NCBI RefSeq assembly: GCF_016616425.1
Contig: NZ_CP067101.1
Span: 558,001 to 622,000 of the forward strand
Source of the DNA: Bradyrhizobium diazoefficiens
GTDB lineage: Bacteria; Pseudomonadota; Alphaproteobacteria; Rhizobiales; Xanthobacteraceae
Direction: 5' to 3'
DNA length: 64,000 bases
In this document: positions 26,940 to 36,658 of the stretch, in pieces
Position numbering within the stretch: position 1 is the stretch's first letter
Layout of the letters: each line of letters opens with the position of its first letter
The notes under the pieces: generated by a model
Database searches by the model: none
Told to the model about the DNA's origin: nothing
The model's input: only the letters and a program-made list of their open reading frames with translations
Translations under genes and position numbers: made by a program

Positions 26940-27746
26940 TCACTTCTGTGACGTCTGTTGCCGCGCCGACACGCCGTAGCGGATGACGTTGATGCCCCCC
27001 GGACGCTTGGCCCCCTGGTCCTCGACCGTGCTCTCCACCGCGTTGGCATCGACGATGCTCCGCAGCGCCAGCTGGAGGGTGCCGCCCTGACGCGCGGTCG
27101 ACAGCGTGGCGACCTGCTCGGGCTTGAGCTCGAGCGTGACGGTCTTGCCGATCACGGCGTTCTGACCGTCCTTTTCCTTCGGCGCCTGGTCGATCGCCAG
27201 CACGCGGATGTTGCTCAGGATGACCTCGGACAGGATGAGGTCGTTGCCGCCGTTGGTGGCATCGGGATTCTTCAGGCGGCGGGTCAGGATGATGTCGACG
27301 CGGTCGTTCGGCAGAATGAAGCCGCCGGCGCCGGTCTCGGCCGAAATCTCGGTGGAGACGGCGCGCATGCCCGACGGCAGAATCGCGGCCATGAAACCGG
27401 AGCCTTCGGCCTTGACCAGCTTCTGCTCGCGGATCGGCTCGCCCTGCATCAACGGCACGCGGGCGATCGAGCCGGCGATCTGGGTCTGGGCCTCAGGCCT
27501 GTTGTCACGGCGGATGAAGGCGCTGCTCGCAGTCGCCGCAGGCCAGGTCTGCCATTGCAGGTCCTCGGGCTTGACGGCTTGGCCGAGCTGGATGTCGTTC
27601 TTCGCGATGAGGACTTCGACCGTCGGCAGCTTCTCTGCGACGGGCACGGCGGGTGCGGACTTGTTGTCATAGCCGCTCGCCAGATACGCAGCGACGCCGC
27701 CGGCGGCCAGCGCGATGACGAGAACGACAATGCGTGCGGTGTTCAT
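26940..27746 (-). CDS. cpaB: CpaB/RcpC Flp pilus assembly protein
   Basis: CpaB/RcpC is an envelope protein with a SAF domain that supports the secretin. The 268-residue product has an N-terminal membrane anchor (RIVVLVIALAAGGVAAYLAS), then the SAF domain (VLIAKNDIQLGQAVKPEDL, about residues 45-63) and the RcpC region (MRAVSTEISAETGAGGFILP, NDRVDIILTRR). It is the first visible gene of the minus-strand cpaBCDE set; the prepilin peptidase and pilin genes that usually come before it are not in the adjacent 400 bases. Confidence 0.94.
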   Translation of the reverse strand: MNTARIVVLVIALAAGGVAAYLASGYDNKSAPAVPVAEKLPTVEVLIAKNDIQLGQAVKPEDLQWQTWPAATASSAFIRRDNRPEAQTQIAGSIARVPLMQGEPIREQKLVKAEGSGFMAAILPSGMRAVSTEISAETGAGGFILPNDRVDIILTRRLKNPDATNGGNDLILSEVILSNIRVLAIDQAPKEKDGQNAVIGKTVTLELKPEQVATLSTARQGGTLQLALRSIVDANAVESTVEDQGAKRPGGINVIRYGVSARQQTSQK

Positions 27747-28144
27747 ACGCTTTTACTCATACGCGGGGCACTCGAACCGCACCTGGCGTGTTCCCCCGTG
27801 TCGATGAGTAGGGAGTAAAAGTATAAGGGGTGTTGCGAGGCCGAATGCGATGACCGGTGACGACGCGCGTTCTGGGCAGATGGTGAACGCGGCGTTATCG
27901 GGTCGGCCGGCGGCCCCGTAGTTTCACGCAGTGCGAAGGACGCGCGCGGATGCGGCGCGGGGGCGTCATGGTGAACGAGGGGTTAGCGATGGGAGAGGCT
28001 CGGAGTCGCGCGTCATCGCAGTGTGTGCCGCGACGTGCCGGCGATCCATTCGTCATCCCGGGGTGCGAGGCTTGCGGTGCAACGCATTGCAAGGCGAGCC
28101 TCGAAGGATGATGGTGATAAATCGAAGCCTGCGTAGCCCGGCGC
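27747..28144. other. Gene-free spacer upstream of cpaB
   Basis: This 398-base stretch lies between cpaB and the end of gshB, both on the minus strand. It should hold the cpaB promoter. No pilin or other coding frame is supported. A dispersed repeat occupies about 28050-28112. Confidence 0.5.
28050..28112. repeat. Dispersed imperfect palindrome (family C)
   Basis: Arms around CGAGGCTTGC (28065-28074) and GCGAGCCTCG (28093-28102) pair with one mismatch, around the inner pair TGCAA/TTGCA. Outer ends TCATCC and GGATGA extend the symmetry. The outer motif recalls the TCATCCTTCGAGG ends seen at 36530-36640. Confidence 0.7.
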
Positions 28145-29089
28145 TTACTTCGCCCGCTTCTGCTCGATCGCGTCCCAGATCTTCGCCGCGACATCCGGTC
28201 CGCCGAGCCGGGCGATGGCGCGGATGCCGGTCGGCGAGGTCACGTTGATCTCGGTGAGGTTGCCGTTGATGACGTCGATGCCGACGAACACTAGGCCGCA
28301 CTCGCGCAGCGCCGGGCCGACCGTCGCGCAGATCTCGCGCTCGCGCGGGGTGAGCTCGGTCTCCTGCGCGGCGCCGCCGCGCACCATGTTGGAGCGGAGG
28401 TCGTCGGCGGCCGGCACGCGGTTCACCGCGCCGGCGAACTCGCCGTTGACGAGAATGATGCGCTTGTCGCCGTGCTTCACCTCGGGGATGAATTGCTGGA
28501 TCACCCAGGGCTCACGGAACGTCACCGCGAACATGTCGAACAGCGAGCCGAAATTCATGTCCTGAGGCATCACGCGGAACACCGCGGCCCCGCCATAGCC
28601 GTGCAGCGGCTTCATCACGACGGCGCCGTACTTGTCGCGAAAGGCGTTGATCTCGTCGAGGTCGCGCGAGATCAGCGTCGGCGGCATCAGCTGCGGAAAG
28701 TTCATCACGAACAGTTTTTCGGGCGCATTGCGCACGCTTGCGGGGTCGTTGACCACCAGCGTCTTCGGATGGATGCGCTCCAGAAGATGCGTCGAGGTGA
28801 TGTAGGCGAGGTCGAACGGCGGGTCCTGGCGCAGCAGCACTACGTCGAAGCCGTTCAGCGTCTCGCGCCTGGGTTCGCCGAGGGTGAAATGATTGCCGGG
28901 CTCGTCGCGTACGGTGAGGAGCTGAACGGGAGCGACGATCTCGTCGCCGACCATCGAGAGCTTGTCGGGCGTATAGTAGGAAAGGCCATGGCCGCGCTTC
29001 TGCGCCTCCAGAAGCAGCGCAAAGGTGGAATCGCCCTTGACGTTGATTCGGGCGATGGGGTCCATCTGGACGGCGACGTTCAGTTTCAT
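28145..29089 (-). CDS. gshB: Glutathione synthetase
   Basis: GshB joins gamma-glutamylcysteine and glycine with ATP to make glutathione. The 314-residue ATP-grasp protein begins [20 protein letters not shown]. It has [20 protein letters not shown], the glycine-rich loop [34 protein letters not shown] and the metal-binding end [20 protein letters not shown]. The ATG at 29089 gives the family start. yraN and rsmI lie immediately upstream on the same strand, 10 bases away. Confidence 0.97.
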   Translation of the reverse strand: MKLNVAVQMDPIARINVKGDSTFALLLEAQKRGHGLSYYTPDKLSMVGDEIVAPVQLLTVRDEPGNHFTLGEPRRETLNGFDVVLLRQDPPFDLAYITSTHLLERIHPKTLVVNDPASVRNAPEKLFVMNFPQLMPPTLISRDLDEINAFRDKYGAVVMKPLHGYGGAAVFRVMPQDMNFGSLFDMFAVTFREPWVIQQFIPEVKHGDKRIILVNGEFAGAVNRVPAADDLRSNMVRGGAAQETELTPREREICATVGPALRECGLVFVGIDVINGNLTEINVTSPTGIRAIARLGGPDVAAKIWDAIEQKRAK

Positions 29090-29099
29090 GGTCTGCCTT

Positions 29100-29501
29100 T
29101 CAGGTCGAGGCGTCGAATGCCGCCAACACATGGCGTGGAAGTCGCTTCGGCGCAATCAGCATGGCGTCGAATCTTAATTCGAATTCGGCATGCTCGGGAT
29201 GCGCCACGAGCCAGCCTTGCGCAGCGTCGATGATGCGATGCTGCTGGCGCGGCGTCACGGCGAAAGCGGCGTCATCCAGCGTCGCCCGCGCCTTGACCTC
29301 GACGAAAGCGATCAGGTTGCGGCGCCGCGCCACGATGTCGATCTCGCCATGCGGGGTGCGGTAGCGTTTGGCGAGTATGCGGTAGCCCTTGGCCATGAGA
29401 TAAGCCGCAGCACGGCTCTCCGCGGAGATGCCGGTCCGGAACGCGGCGACGCGCTCGGGCGAGGCGACCTTGGGCTCCGCCGGAATCTCAGTCTTCGCCA
29501 T
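29100..29501 (-). CDS. YraN family (UPF0102) nuclease-like protein
   Basis: A 133-residue member of the UPF0102 family with an endonuclease-like fold; the cellular role is not established. Signatures are [41 protein letters not shown] (PD-(D/E)xK-like GE-D-EVK residues at about 55-73) and [16 protein letters not shown]. The ATG at 29501 overlaps the end of rsmI by 14 bases, so the two are probably translated together. The pairing yraN-rsmI next to an lpoA-type gene is also seen in E. coli. Confidence 0.93.
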   Translation of the reverse strand: MAKTEIPAEPKVASPERVAAFRTGISAESRAAAYLMAKGYRILAKRYRTPHGEIDIVARRRNLIAFVEVKARATLDDAAFAVTPRQQHRIIDAAQGWLVAHPEHAEFELRFDAMLIAPKRLPRHVLAAFDAST

Positions 29502-30438
29502 CGGCCCCCCGCGAATATCTTGCAAGCTCCAGTGCACGGGCATAGACCTCGCGGCGCGGGCGTCCCGAGAGCGCGACGGCATGCGCGACGGCGTCCTTGA
29601 CGCTGTGCGTGGCAAGCTGTTCGCGTAGTACACCATCGAGCGCATCCATTGTCAGCACCTCGGCGTCCGCGGCAGGCGGGCCGATCACCAGGACGAACTC
29701 TCCGCGCGTCTCGGGCGCGTCTGCCTGTCGCGCAAGCTCGGCGAGGGGCGCGTGCCTGACCTCCTCGTGCAACTTCGTCAGTTCGCGGCAGACCGCGGCA
29801 TCTCGCTCACCCATGATCTCGGCGAGATCGGCTAAGCTGGCCTGCATCCGATTTCCCGACTCGAACATCACCAGCGTCGCATCGATGCGTGCGAGCTCGG
29901 TGAGGCGCGCGCGCCGGGCGGCGGATTTCGCCGGCAAGAAACCCTCGAAGAAGAAGCGGTCGGTCGGTAGCGCCGCCACCGACAGCGCGGCCAGCACCGA
30001 GGACGGGCCGGGCAGCGCGTACACCGCGTGTCCCGCCGCGCAGACCTCGCGCACCAGCTTGAAGCCGGGATCGGAGATCAATGGCGTGCCGGCATCGGAG
30101 ACCAGCGCAATTGAGCCGCCCCGTCCCAGGGTCTCCAGGATCTTTGGCCGCGCGGCTTCCGCGTTGTGGTCGTGGTACGGCTTGAGCTGCGCCGCGATGG
30201 CGTAGCGCTCGATCAGGCGCCGCGTGATGCGGGTGTCTTCGCAGGCGATGACGTCGACGCCGGCAAGGGTCTGGAGCGCGCGCAGGGTGATGTCGCCGAG
30301 ATTGCCGATCGGGGTTGCGACCAGATGGAGGCCCGGTGCCGCCTTCGGCGCTGCGAGTCGATGGGCATCGATGGAGAAACCGCGCGAGGCGGTGTCTTGG
30401 GCTTCAGGCGTATTTATCGGAGCCGGCTTTGCGCGCAT
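29488..30438 (-). CDS. rsmI: 16S rRNA (cytidine(1402)-2'-O)-methyltransferase
   Basis: RsmI methylates the ribose of C1402 in 16S rRNA, tuning decoding fidelity. The 316-residue protein has a non-conserved N-terminal lead of about 35 residues. The tetrapyrrole-methylase fold follows: [49 protein letters not shown] and [15 protein letters not shown]-terminal helical region ([20 protein letters not shown]) closes it. Divergent from the LpoA-like gene and overlapping yraN. Confidence 0.96.
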   Translation of the reverse strand: MRAKPAPINTPEAQDTASRGFSIDAHRLAAPKAAPGLHLVATPIGNLGDITLRALQTLAGVDVIACEDTRITRRLIERYAIAAQLKPYHDHNAEAARPKILETLGRGGSIALVSDAGTPLISDPGFKLVREVCAAGHAVYALPGPSSVLAALSVAALPTDRFFFEGFLPAKSAARRARLTELARIDATLVMFESGNRMQASLADLAEIMGERDAAVCRELTKLHEEVRHAPLAELARQADAPETRGEFVLVIGPPAADAEVLTMDALDGVLREQLATHSVKDAVAHAVALSGRPRREVYARALELARYSRGADGED

Positions 30439-30776
30439 AATGAAGTCAACTTAGGCACGATCCGCAGGGCTGGGAACCGGCTCGCCGAAAAAGATCGTGC
30501 CGAGGTAAGGGGCGAGGAACGGACGCGAATGTGATCGATCGGGATCACGCCGGGAGGGAGTGAGCGCCCTCGCGCCATATTCGCGACGGAAACGCCGCCT
30601 TGATGCTGAATGAGCGACGGCGAACAGCTGCCGAGACAGGAAGGCGGCCGCGTTAAGCGGCTATTATCCTTTTGTTTTGGTTAACTATTTGCCGACACTA
30701 TGCCTGAATCCGCGGCCTGTGTCGTGGAAAGAATATCGTGACCGGCCGGTGACGGTGGGTTGGAAGAGAAGCTGCC
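30439..30776. other. Divergent spacer between rsmI and the LpoA-like gene
   Basis: A 338-base spacer expected to carry both promoters. It contains a dispersed palindrome at 30454-30501 next to the rsmI start. An AT-rich patch at 30661-30690 (TTATCC, TTTTGTTTTGGTTAAC) is the best place for the plus-strand promoter. No coding frame is supported. Confidence 0.5.
30454..30501. repeat. Dispersed palindromic repeat (family A)
   Basis: Perfect arms GGCACGATC (30454-30462) and GATCGTGCC (30493-30501) enclose a centre with GGGAACCGG and CGCCGAAAAA. The arrangement matches the element at 12149-12198. Confidence 0.7.
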
Positions 30777-31994
30777 ATGATGGGCCCGCATTATCCAAAA
30801 TCTCCCGTTTCGGGGTCCCGATTGTCGGGGGCGACCCGCCGGAGCGCGCTCGGCCTGTTGCTGGGAGCACCCCTACTGTCGGCCTGTGCCGGCGTGCAGC
30901 AGAGTCTCAGCCAATTCTCAAGCTCTGCGCCACCCCAGCCGGCAGGTCCCCCGCAGCAGGCGACGACCGCGGGCAGCGGCGGCGTGAAGGTCGCCTTGAT
31001 CCTGCCGCTTTCGGCGGCCGGCAATGCCGGCCTTGCCGCGCAATCGATGCGCAACGCCGCCGAGATGGCGCTGGCAGAGTTCCAGAACCCGAACATCCAG
31101 CTCCTGATCAAGGACGACAATGGCAGTGCGCAGGGCGCGCAGGCCGGCGCGCAGCAGGCCGTCGACGAGGGCGCCGAGATCATTTTGGGGCCGCTGTTCG
31201 CGCAATCGGTGCCGGCCGTGGCGCAGGTCGCGCGCACGCGCGGCATATCCGTGATCGCCTTCTCGACCGATTCCAGCATCGCCGGTCGCGGCGTCTATCT
31301 GCTCAGCTTCCTGCCGGAGTCCGACGTCAATCGCATCGTCCAATATTCCGCCAGCATCGGAAAGCGCTCGCTCGCCGTGCTCGTGCCCGACAATGCCTAT
31401 GGCAACGTGGTCGAGGCCGCGGTGAAGGCGGCGGTGCCGCGGCGTGGCGGGCGCATCGTCGCCTTCGAGAAATATGGCGCCGATCGCGCCACGCCGGCGC
31501 GCACCGTGGCACAGCAGCTCGGCAGTGCAGACGCGCTGTTCATTGCCGACGACGGCGATGCCGTTGTCTCAGTGGCGGATGCGATGACCGCGGCGGGCGC
31601 AAATTTGCGCAACATCCAGATGCTCGGCACCGGGCTGTGGGACAATCCGCGCGTCTATGCCAGCCCAAGCTTGCAAGGCGGCCTCTACGCCGCGCCGGAT
31701 CCGGCCGGTTTCCGGGCCTTTTCCGGCCGCTATCGCACCAAATACGGCGCCGAGCCCGTACGGACCGCGACGCTCGCCTACGACGCGGTCGCCCTCGTCG
31801 CCGCGCTCGCGCGCACGCAAGGAACCACGCGCTTCTCGCCCGATGTGCTCACCAATCCTTCGGGCTTCGCCGGCGTTGACGGTCTGTTCCGCTTCCGCGC
31901 CGACGGCACGAATGAGCGTGGGCTCGCGGTGATGAAGGTGACGCAGGGTGGCGGCGTTGCAGTTGCGGGCTCGCCGAAGAGTTTTGGGGCGTGA
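30777..31994 (+). CDS. Penicillin-binding protein activator / LpoA-like lipoprotein
   Basis: A 405-residue lipoprotein with lipobox LLSAC (cysteine 37) and a type 1 periplasmic-binding fold. It has VKVALILPLSAAGNAGLAAQ (from about residue 69), GAEIILGPLFAQSVPAVA, VLVPDNAYGNVVEAA and TATLAYDAVALVAALA. The position divergent from rsmI and yraN parallels E. coli lpoA, which activates PBP1A; the protein lacks the long N-terminal TPR domain of E. coli LpoA. It could alternatively be read as an ABC-type amino-acid-binding homologue, but no transporter genes are adjacent. Two consecutive ATGs open the frame. Confidence 0.87.
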   Translation: MMGPHYPKSPVSGSRLSGATRRSALGLLLGAPLLSACAGVQQSLSQFSSSAPPQPAGPPQQATTAGSGGVKVALILPLSAAGNAGLAAQSMRNAAEMALAEFQNPNIQLLIKDDNGSAQGAQAGAQQAVDEGAEIILGPLFAQSVPAVAQVARTRGISVIAFSTDSSIAGRGVYLLSFLPESDVNRIVQYSASIGKRSLAVLVPDNAYGNVVEAAVKAAVPRRGGRIVAFEKYGADRATPARTVAQQLGSADALFIADDGDAVVSVADAMTAAGANLRNIQMLGTGLWDNPRVYASPSLQGGLYAAPDPAGFRAFSGRYRTKYGAEPVRTATLAYDAVALVAALARTQGTTRFSPDVLTNPSGFAGVDGLFRFRADGTNERGLAVMKVTQGGGVAVAGSPKSFGA

Positions 31995-32001
31995 TGGTCA
32001 C

Positions 32002-32021
32002 CTCGCCCGCAAATGGGCGAG
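32002..32021. terminator. Hairpin between convergent lpoA-like gene and hemW
   Basis: Perfect arms CTCGCCC (32002-32008) and GGGCGAG (32015-32021) with a six-base loop lie between two convergent stops. No U-run follows on either strand, so intrinsic termination is uncertain. Confidence 0.4.
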
Positions 32022-32048
32022 GGAGCGCATCAATGACTTGGCTGAGAC

Positions 32049-33203
32049 TTATGCCGCCAAATCCGCAACCACCGCATCCAGCACCGGAAAACCGCTGCTC
32101 GTCACGCGCAGCCGGCCCGTGGCATCGACCGTGATCGCGCCTTCCTCGCGCAGCAGTGCGATGCGGCGGGGGTCGAGCGGACGGCCGGAGAGGGCGGTGT
32201 AGCGTTCGGGGTCGATGCCTTCCGCGAGCCGCAATCCCATCAGCAAGAATTCGTCGGCGCGCTCGTCGCTGTTGAGCAGGTCGTCGGTGACGACGCCGTG
32301 GCCGGTGGTCTCGACCCGCATCAGCCAGGCCTCGGGACGTTTCTCGGTGGCGGTGGCGTGCCTCACGCCGTCGATGTCGAGGCGGCCGTGTGCGCCGGGA
32401 CCGATGCCGGCATATTCCTCGCCGCGCCAATAGACCAGATTGTGCCGGCACTCGGCGCCGCGCCGTGCGTGATTGGAGATCTCGTAAGCCGGCAGGCCGA
32501 GCTTGTCGCAGGTCTCCTGCGTGACGTCGTAGAGCGCGCGCGCGACCGCTTCGTCCGGCGTCTTCAGCTTGCCGGCCTGGTGCAGGCCGAAGAACGGCGT
32601 GCCTTCCTCGATCGTTAGTTGATACAGCGACAGATGCTCGGCCGCCTCATTGATGGCGAGACGAAGCTCATCGGCCCACATCGCCGGCGTCTGGTCGGGG
32701 CGGGCATAGATCAGGTCGAACGAATAGCGGTCGAACGAGCGGCGCGCGATGGCGACCGCATCGAGCGCCTCGCGCGCGCTGTGCAGACGTCCCAGCGCCT
32801 TCAGCGAGGCATCGTCGAGCGCCTGCACGCCGAGCGAGGCGCGGTTGACGCCGGCACTGCGATAGCCGGCAAAGCGCGTGGCTTCGACGCTGGTCGGGTT
32901 CGCCTCCAGCGTCACTTCGACGTCCTTGGCGACGGTCCAGTGCCTGCCGATCGCATCGAGCACCGCGCCGACGGTTGCGGGCTGCATCAAGGATGGTGTG
33001 CCGCCACCGAGAAAGATCGAGGTGACTTCGCGGCCGGGTGCGCGCTCGGCCGTCGCAGCAATCTCCCGCGCGAAGGCGGACGCAAACCTGGCCTCATCGA
33101 TTGCGGCGTGGCGGACATGGCTGTTGAAGTCGCAATAGGGGCACTTCGACAGGCAGAACGGCCAGTGCACATAGACGCCGAAGGCTTCGTTAGCGCGGCT
33201 CAA
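32049..33203 (-). CDS. hemW: HemW-type radical SAM protein (heme chaperone)
   Basis: HemW is a radical-SAM family heme chaperone related to the anaerobic coproporphyrinogen oxidase HemN. The 384-residue protein begins with [20 protein letters not shown], containing the CX3CX2C cluster (about residues 17-24). [10 protein letters not shown] and [20 protein letters not shown], then [19 protein letters not shown] and a C-terminal HemN-C domain follow. HemW proteins lack the fourth cysteine found in HemN (CXXXCXXCXC); here Phe follows the third cysteine plus one, as in HemW. It overlaps rdgB by 14 bases. Confidence 0.95.
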   Translation of the reverse strand: MSRANEAFGVYVHWPFCLSKCPYCDFNSHVRHAAIDEARFASAFAREIAATAERAPGREVTSIFLGGGTPSLMQPATVGAVLDAIGRHWTVAKDVEVTLEANPTSVEATRFAGYRSAGVNRASLGVQALDDASLKALGRLHSAREALDAVAIARRSFDRYSFDLIYARPDQTPAMWADELRLAINEAAEHLSLYQLTIEEGTPFFGLHQAGKLKTPDEAVARALYDVTQETCDKLGLPAYEISNHARRGAECRHNLVYWRGEEYAGIGPGAHGRLDIDGVRHATATEKRPEAWLMRVETTGHGVVTDDLLNSDERADEFLLMGLRLAEGIDPERYTALSGRPLDPRRIALLREEGAITVDATGRLRVTSSGFPVLDAVVADLAA

Positions 33204-33825
33204 GGCAGATCTCCGCCAGTTTCACGAAGGCGCGGGCGCGGTGCGACAGGCCGAGGCCGAGCGGCGGCAGACCGTGCTTCTCGATGCTCTCCATCTCGCC
33301 GAAGGTGCGGCTGTGACCGTCGGGCAAGAACATCGGATCGTAGCCGAAGCCGGCATTGCCGCGCGGCGGCCAGACCAGCGTGCCGTCGACGCGCGCCTCG
33401 ACCTCTTCGAGATGACCGTCGGGCCAGGCGACGCAGAGCGCGGACACGAAGTGCGCTTTTCGGCGGTCGGGCGTGGTGGCGCCGCGCTCCTGCAACAGGC
33501 GCTCGATTTGCGACATCGCCGCGTTGAAGTCCTTGGTCGGGCCGGCCCAGCGCGCGCTGTAGATCCCGGGCGCACCGTCGAGCGCGTCGACCACGATCCC
33601 GGAATCGTCGGCGAAGGCGGCAAGCTTGGTCGCCTGCGCCGCGGCGATCGCCTTGATCGCGGCGTTGCTGCGGAAATCGTTGCCGGTCTCGTCCGGTTCG
33701 GCGAGACCGAGCTCACCGGCCGACACCGCCTCGATGCCGTAAGGCGCCAAAAGCTCCCGCATCTCGGCCAGCTTGCCGGGATTATGGGTGGCGATGACGA
33801 GCTTTCCGGTGATTCGGCGGTGCAT
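33190..33825 (-). CDS. rdgB: RdgB/HAM1 family XTP/dITP diphosphatase
   Basis: RdgB removes ITP, dITP and XTP from nucleotide pools. The 211-residue product has the family opening [20 protein letters not shown] and the acidic active region [20 protein letters not shown]. It also has [20 protein letters not shown] and the closing [10 protein letters not shown]. rph lies 10 bases upstream and hemW overlaps downstream, giving rph-rdgB-hemW, a common order in Hyphomicrobiales. Confidence 0.96.
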   Translation of the reverse strand: MHRRITGKLVIATHNPGKLAEMRELLAPYGIEAVSAGELGLAEPDETGNDFRSNAAIKAIAAAQATKLAAFADDSGIVVDALDGAPGIYSARWAGPTKDFNAAMSQIERLLQERGATTPDRRKAHFVSALCVAWPDGHLEEVEARVDGTLVWPPRGNAGFGYDPMFLPDGHSRTFGEMESIEKHGLPPLGLGLSHRARAFVKLAEICLEPR

Positions 33826-33835
33826 GGCCTATTGA

Positions 33836-34549
33836 CTACGCGACAGCCAGTTTCTGCAAGTCCACGAGACGCGCAACGCCCTTGCGGGCCAGCGCCATCA
33901 GCGCCAGGAACTCGTCTTGCGTGAACGGTTCGCGTTCCGCGGTGCCCTGCACCTCAATGATGCGGCCGTCGCCGGTCATGACGAAATTGGCGTCGGTCTG
34001 GGCTTCCGAATCCTCGGCATAGTCGAGATCGAGCACCGGCGTGCCGTTGTAGATGCCGCAGGAGATCGCGGCGACGTTGTCGCGCATGACGTTGGCCCTG
34101 ATCATGTTGCGCGCCTTCATCCAGTTGACGCAATCGGCGAGTGCGACCCAGGCGCCGGTGATCGAGGCCGTGCGCGTGCCGCCGTCGGCCTGTAGCACGT
34201 CGCAATCGACCGTGATCTGACGCTCACCGAGCGCTTCGAGATCGACGATGGTACGAAGCGAGCGGCCGATCAGGCGCTGGATCTCGACAGTGCGGCCGCT
34301 CTGCTTGCCCGCGGCGGCCTCGCGGCGGGTGCGTTCCGAGGTTGCGCGCGGCAGCATGCCGTATTCGGCGGTGACCCAGCCGCGGCCCTGGCCCTTCAGC
34401 CATGGCGGCAGGCGGTCTTCCAGCGTGGCGGTGACCAGCACATGGGTGTCGCCGAACTTCACCAGGCACGAGCCTTCCGCATATTTGACCACGCCGCGCT
34501 CCAGCGTCACGGGGCGCAATTCGTCGGGCGCACGGCGGCTTGGCCGCAT
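33836..34549 (-). CDS. rph: Ribonuclease PH
   Basis: RNase PH trims tRNA 3' ends phosphorolytically. The 237-residue protein starts [20 protein letters not shown]. It has [36 protein letters not shown], the phosphate-binding arginine segment [26 protein letters not shown] and [20 protein letters not shown]. The ATG at 34549 is preferred over 34570, which adds seven unlike residues. Divergent from hrcA over a 168-base spacer, the usual rph/hrcA arrangement. Confidence 0.97.
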   Translation of the reverse strand: MRPSRRAPDELRPVTLERGVVKYAEGSCLVKFGDTHVLVTATLEDRLPPWLKGQGRGWVTAEYGMLPRATSERTRREAAAGKQSGRTVEIQRLIGRSLRTIVDLEALGERQITVDCDVLQADGGTRTASITGAWVALADCVNWMKARNMIRANVMRDNVAAISCGIYNGTPVLDLDYAEDSEAQTDANFVMTGDGRIIEVQGTAEREPFTQDEFLALMALARKGVARLVDLQKLAVA

Positions 34550-34717
34550 GGGAAATCCTCCAAAACTCACGGGGAAGGGCTGTTCGCGGTGCTTGTAGGT
34601 GGGGTGAAGGTGGGCGGCAAGGTTTTTTCACCCCCGGATTTCGAGCTCGCAAACACCACGCTTGTCAGAAGCGCCCGGGATGGACAAATTATGAGCATCT
34701 GAGAGGAGTTACCGTCT

Positions 34718-35806
34718 GTGGCCCATCACGATCCGATCCATCTGATCGCGCCGCGCGCAGGCCTTGCCCAGCTCAACGAGCGTTCCCGCGACATCTTTCG
34801 TCAAATTGTCGAAAGCTATCTGACAACCGGCGAGCCCGTGGGCTCGCGCAATATCTCGCGTCTGATCGCGATGCCGCTGTCGCCGGCCTCGGTCCGCAAT
34901 GTGATGGCCGATCTGGAACAGCTCGGCCTGATCTATGCGCCCCACACCTCCGCCGGCCGGCTGCCGACGGAACTCGGGCTGCGTTTCTTCGTCGATGCCC
35001 TGATGCAGGTCGGCGACCTCACCGAGGCCGAGCGGCAGTCGATCCAGAGCCAGCTTGCCACCGTCGGGCAGGCGCAATCGGTCGAGGCGGCGCTGGATCA
35101 GGCGTTGACGCGGCTGTCGGGTCTGACGCGGGCCGCTGCGGTGGTGTTGACGCCAAAATCCAATGCGCGGCTGAAGCACATCGAATTCGTCCGGCTGGAA
35201 CCCGAGAAAGCGCTGGTCATCCTGGTCGGCGAGGACGGCCAGGTCGAAAACCGCGTGCTGACGCTGCCCCCCGGAGTTCCCTCGTCGGCGATCACCGAAG
35301 CCGGTAATTTCCTCAATGCGCGAATCCGCGGCCGGACCCTGGCCGAGGCACGGCTCGAACTCGAAACGGCGCTTGCAGAGGCCCGCGCCGAGCTCGATCA
35401 GCTCGCACAGAAGGTCATTTCCGCCGGGATCGCCAGCTGGTCCGGTGGCGAGAACGAGGACCGCCAGCTCATCGTTCGCGGCCACGCCAATCTGCTCGAG
35501 GATTTGCATGCGCTGGAGGATCTGGAACGGGTTCGCCTATTGTTCGACGATCTCGAGACCAAGCGCGGCGTGATCGACCTGCTCGGCCGGGCCGAGACTG
35601 CCGAGGGCGTGCGCATCTTCATCGGTAGCGAGAACAAGCTGTTTTCGCTGTCGGGGTCTTCCACCATCATCTCGCCCTATCGGGATGCCGGCGGCCACAT
35701 CGTCGGCGTTTTGGGCGTGATCGGGCCGACGCGGCTGAATTATGCCCGTGTGATCCCGACCGTGGACTACGCCGCCCGCATCGTCAGCCGCCTCCTGGGG
35801 GGCTGA
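34718..35806 (+). CDS. hrcA: Heat-inducible transcription repressor HrcA
   Basis: HrcA represses groESL-type operons by binding CIRCE inverted repeats and is stabilised by GroEL. The 362-residue protein starts at a GTG preceded by GAGAGGAG. Its winged-helix domain holds [20 protein letters not shown] and [20 protein letters not shown], then [20 protein letters not shown]. The C-terminal IclR-like domain includes [21 protein letters not shown] found no CIRCE element upstream of hrcA, grpE or dnaK in this window, so its targets lie elsewhere. Confidence 0.97.
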   Translation: MAHHDPIHLIAPRAGLAQLNERSRDIFRQIVESYLTTGEPVGSRNISRLIAMPLSPASVRNVMADLEQLGLIYAPHTSAGRLPTELGLRFFVDALMQVGDLTEAERQSIQSQLATVGQAQSVEAALDQALTRLSGLTRAAAVVLTPKSNARLKHIEFVRLEPEKALVILVGEDGQVENRVLTLPPGVPSSAITEAGNFLNARIRGRTLAEARLELETALAEARAELDQLAQKVISAGIASWSGGENEDRQLIVRGHANLLEDLHALEDLERVRLLFDDLETKRGVIDLLGRAETAEGVRIFIGSENKLFSLSGSSTIISPYRDAGGHIVGVLGVIGPTRLNYARVIPTVDYAARIVSRLLGG

Positions 35807-35903
35807 CTGGGCGTTTGATCCGATCACGGGCGCTTGATTTTCGTAAGCTTAGGCACGATATCCGGGCCAACAATCCCTTGAAACAAGTTTGAGACCAGAG
35901 CCG

Positions 35904-36521
35904 ATGACTGATCGAGACCGGCAACCCGACGACATGACCCCGCCGACCGGCGAGCCCGTGGTGTCAAAACCCTACATCATGCCCGACGATCCCGAGCCCG
36001 GCTCGGTCGAGACCTTGCAGAAGGAAGCCGCCGAGGCGCGCGACCGCATGCTGCGGACGCTGGCCGAGATGGAGAATTTGCGCAAGCGTACCACCAAGGA
36101 AGTCGCCGACGCCCGCCTCTATGGCATCACCGGCTTTGCCCGCGACGTGCTCGATATCGCAGACAACCTCCAGCGCGCGCTCGATGCCGTTCCGGCCGAG
36201 GCGCGTGCCACGGCCGATCCCGGCCTGATCTCGCTGATCGAGGGCGTCGAGCTCACCGAGCGCTCGCTGCTCAATGCGCTGGAAAAGCACGGCGTGAAGA
36301 AGCTCGACCCGCAGGGCCAGAAGTTCGACCCGAACTTTCATCAGGCGATGTTCGAGGTGCCCGACCCGTCGGTGCCGTCGGGCACCGTGGTGCAGATCAT
36401 GCAGGCCGGCTACACCATCGGCGACCGCGTGCTGCGCCCGGCTTTGGTCGGTGTCGCCAAGGGCGGCGCGAAGGCCGCGCCCGCCGCCAACACCAACGAG
36501 GCCAGCGACGCGCCGAACTAG
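35904..36521 (+). CDS. grpE: GrpE nucleotide exchange factor for DnaK
   Basis: GrpE releases ADP from DnaK. The 205-residue product has a charged, disordered N-terminus and a long coiled-coil helix ([20 protein letters not shown], about residues 36-70). The beta domain has [20 protein letters not shown] and [20 protein letters not shown]. The ATG at 35904 ([10 protein letters not shown]) is chosen over a TTG at 35889. It follows hrcA by 97 bases; dnaK and dnaJ are 2.3 kb further on, separated by two minus-strand genes. Confidence 0.96.
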   Translation: MTDRDRQPDDMTPPTGEPVVSKPYIMPDDPEPGSVETLQKEAAEARDRMLRTLAEMENLRKRTTKEVADARLYGITGFARDVLDIADNLQRALDAVPAEARATADPGLISLIEGVELTERSLLNALEKHGVKKLDPQGQKFDPNFHQAMFEVPDPSVPSGTVVQIMQAGYTIGDRVLRPALVGVAKGGAKAAPAANTNEASDAPN

Positions 36522-36526
36522 TCGAC

Positions 36527-36645
36527 CCTCATGGTGAGGAGGCGCGTCAGCGCCGTCTCGAACCATGCAGGCCCGGCCTCTGGCAGCTCGGCCTTCATCC
36601 TTCGAGACGCGCGCGAAGTAGCGCTCCTCAGGCTAAGGGATTGGC
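36527..36645. repeat. Dispersed intergenic repeat between grpE and the nicotinamidase (family C)
   Basis: The spacer between these convergent genes is filled by a mosaic repeat. CTCATGGTGAGGAGGCGC (about 36528-36545) and GTCTCGAACCATG (36554-36566) sit on the left. CATCCTTCGAGACGCGCGC and AGCGCTCCTCAGG sit on the right. Several segments pair as inverted repeats (GTCTCGAA with TTCGAGAC; GAGGAGGCGC with GCGCTCCTC). It resembles a widespread Bradyrhizobium-type repeat and may act as a bidirectional hairpin terminator. Confidence 0.7.
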
Positions 36646-36658
36646 GGTTGTTTCGCGT

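Noticed and set aside
27895..28194. 99-codon minus-strand frame in the cpaB-gshB spacer, considered as a pilin gene
   Set aside because: No pilin hydrophobic helix or peptidase site, and it runs into a dispersed repeat and the 3' end of gshB.
34550..34717. CIRCE element upstream of hrcA
   Set aside because: No TTAGCACTC-N9-GAGTGCTAA or close variant is present.
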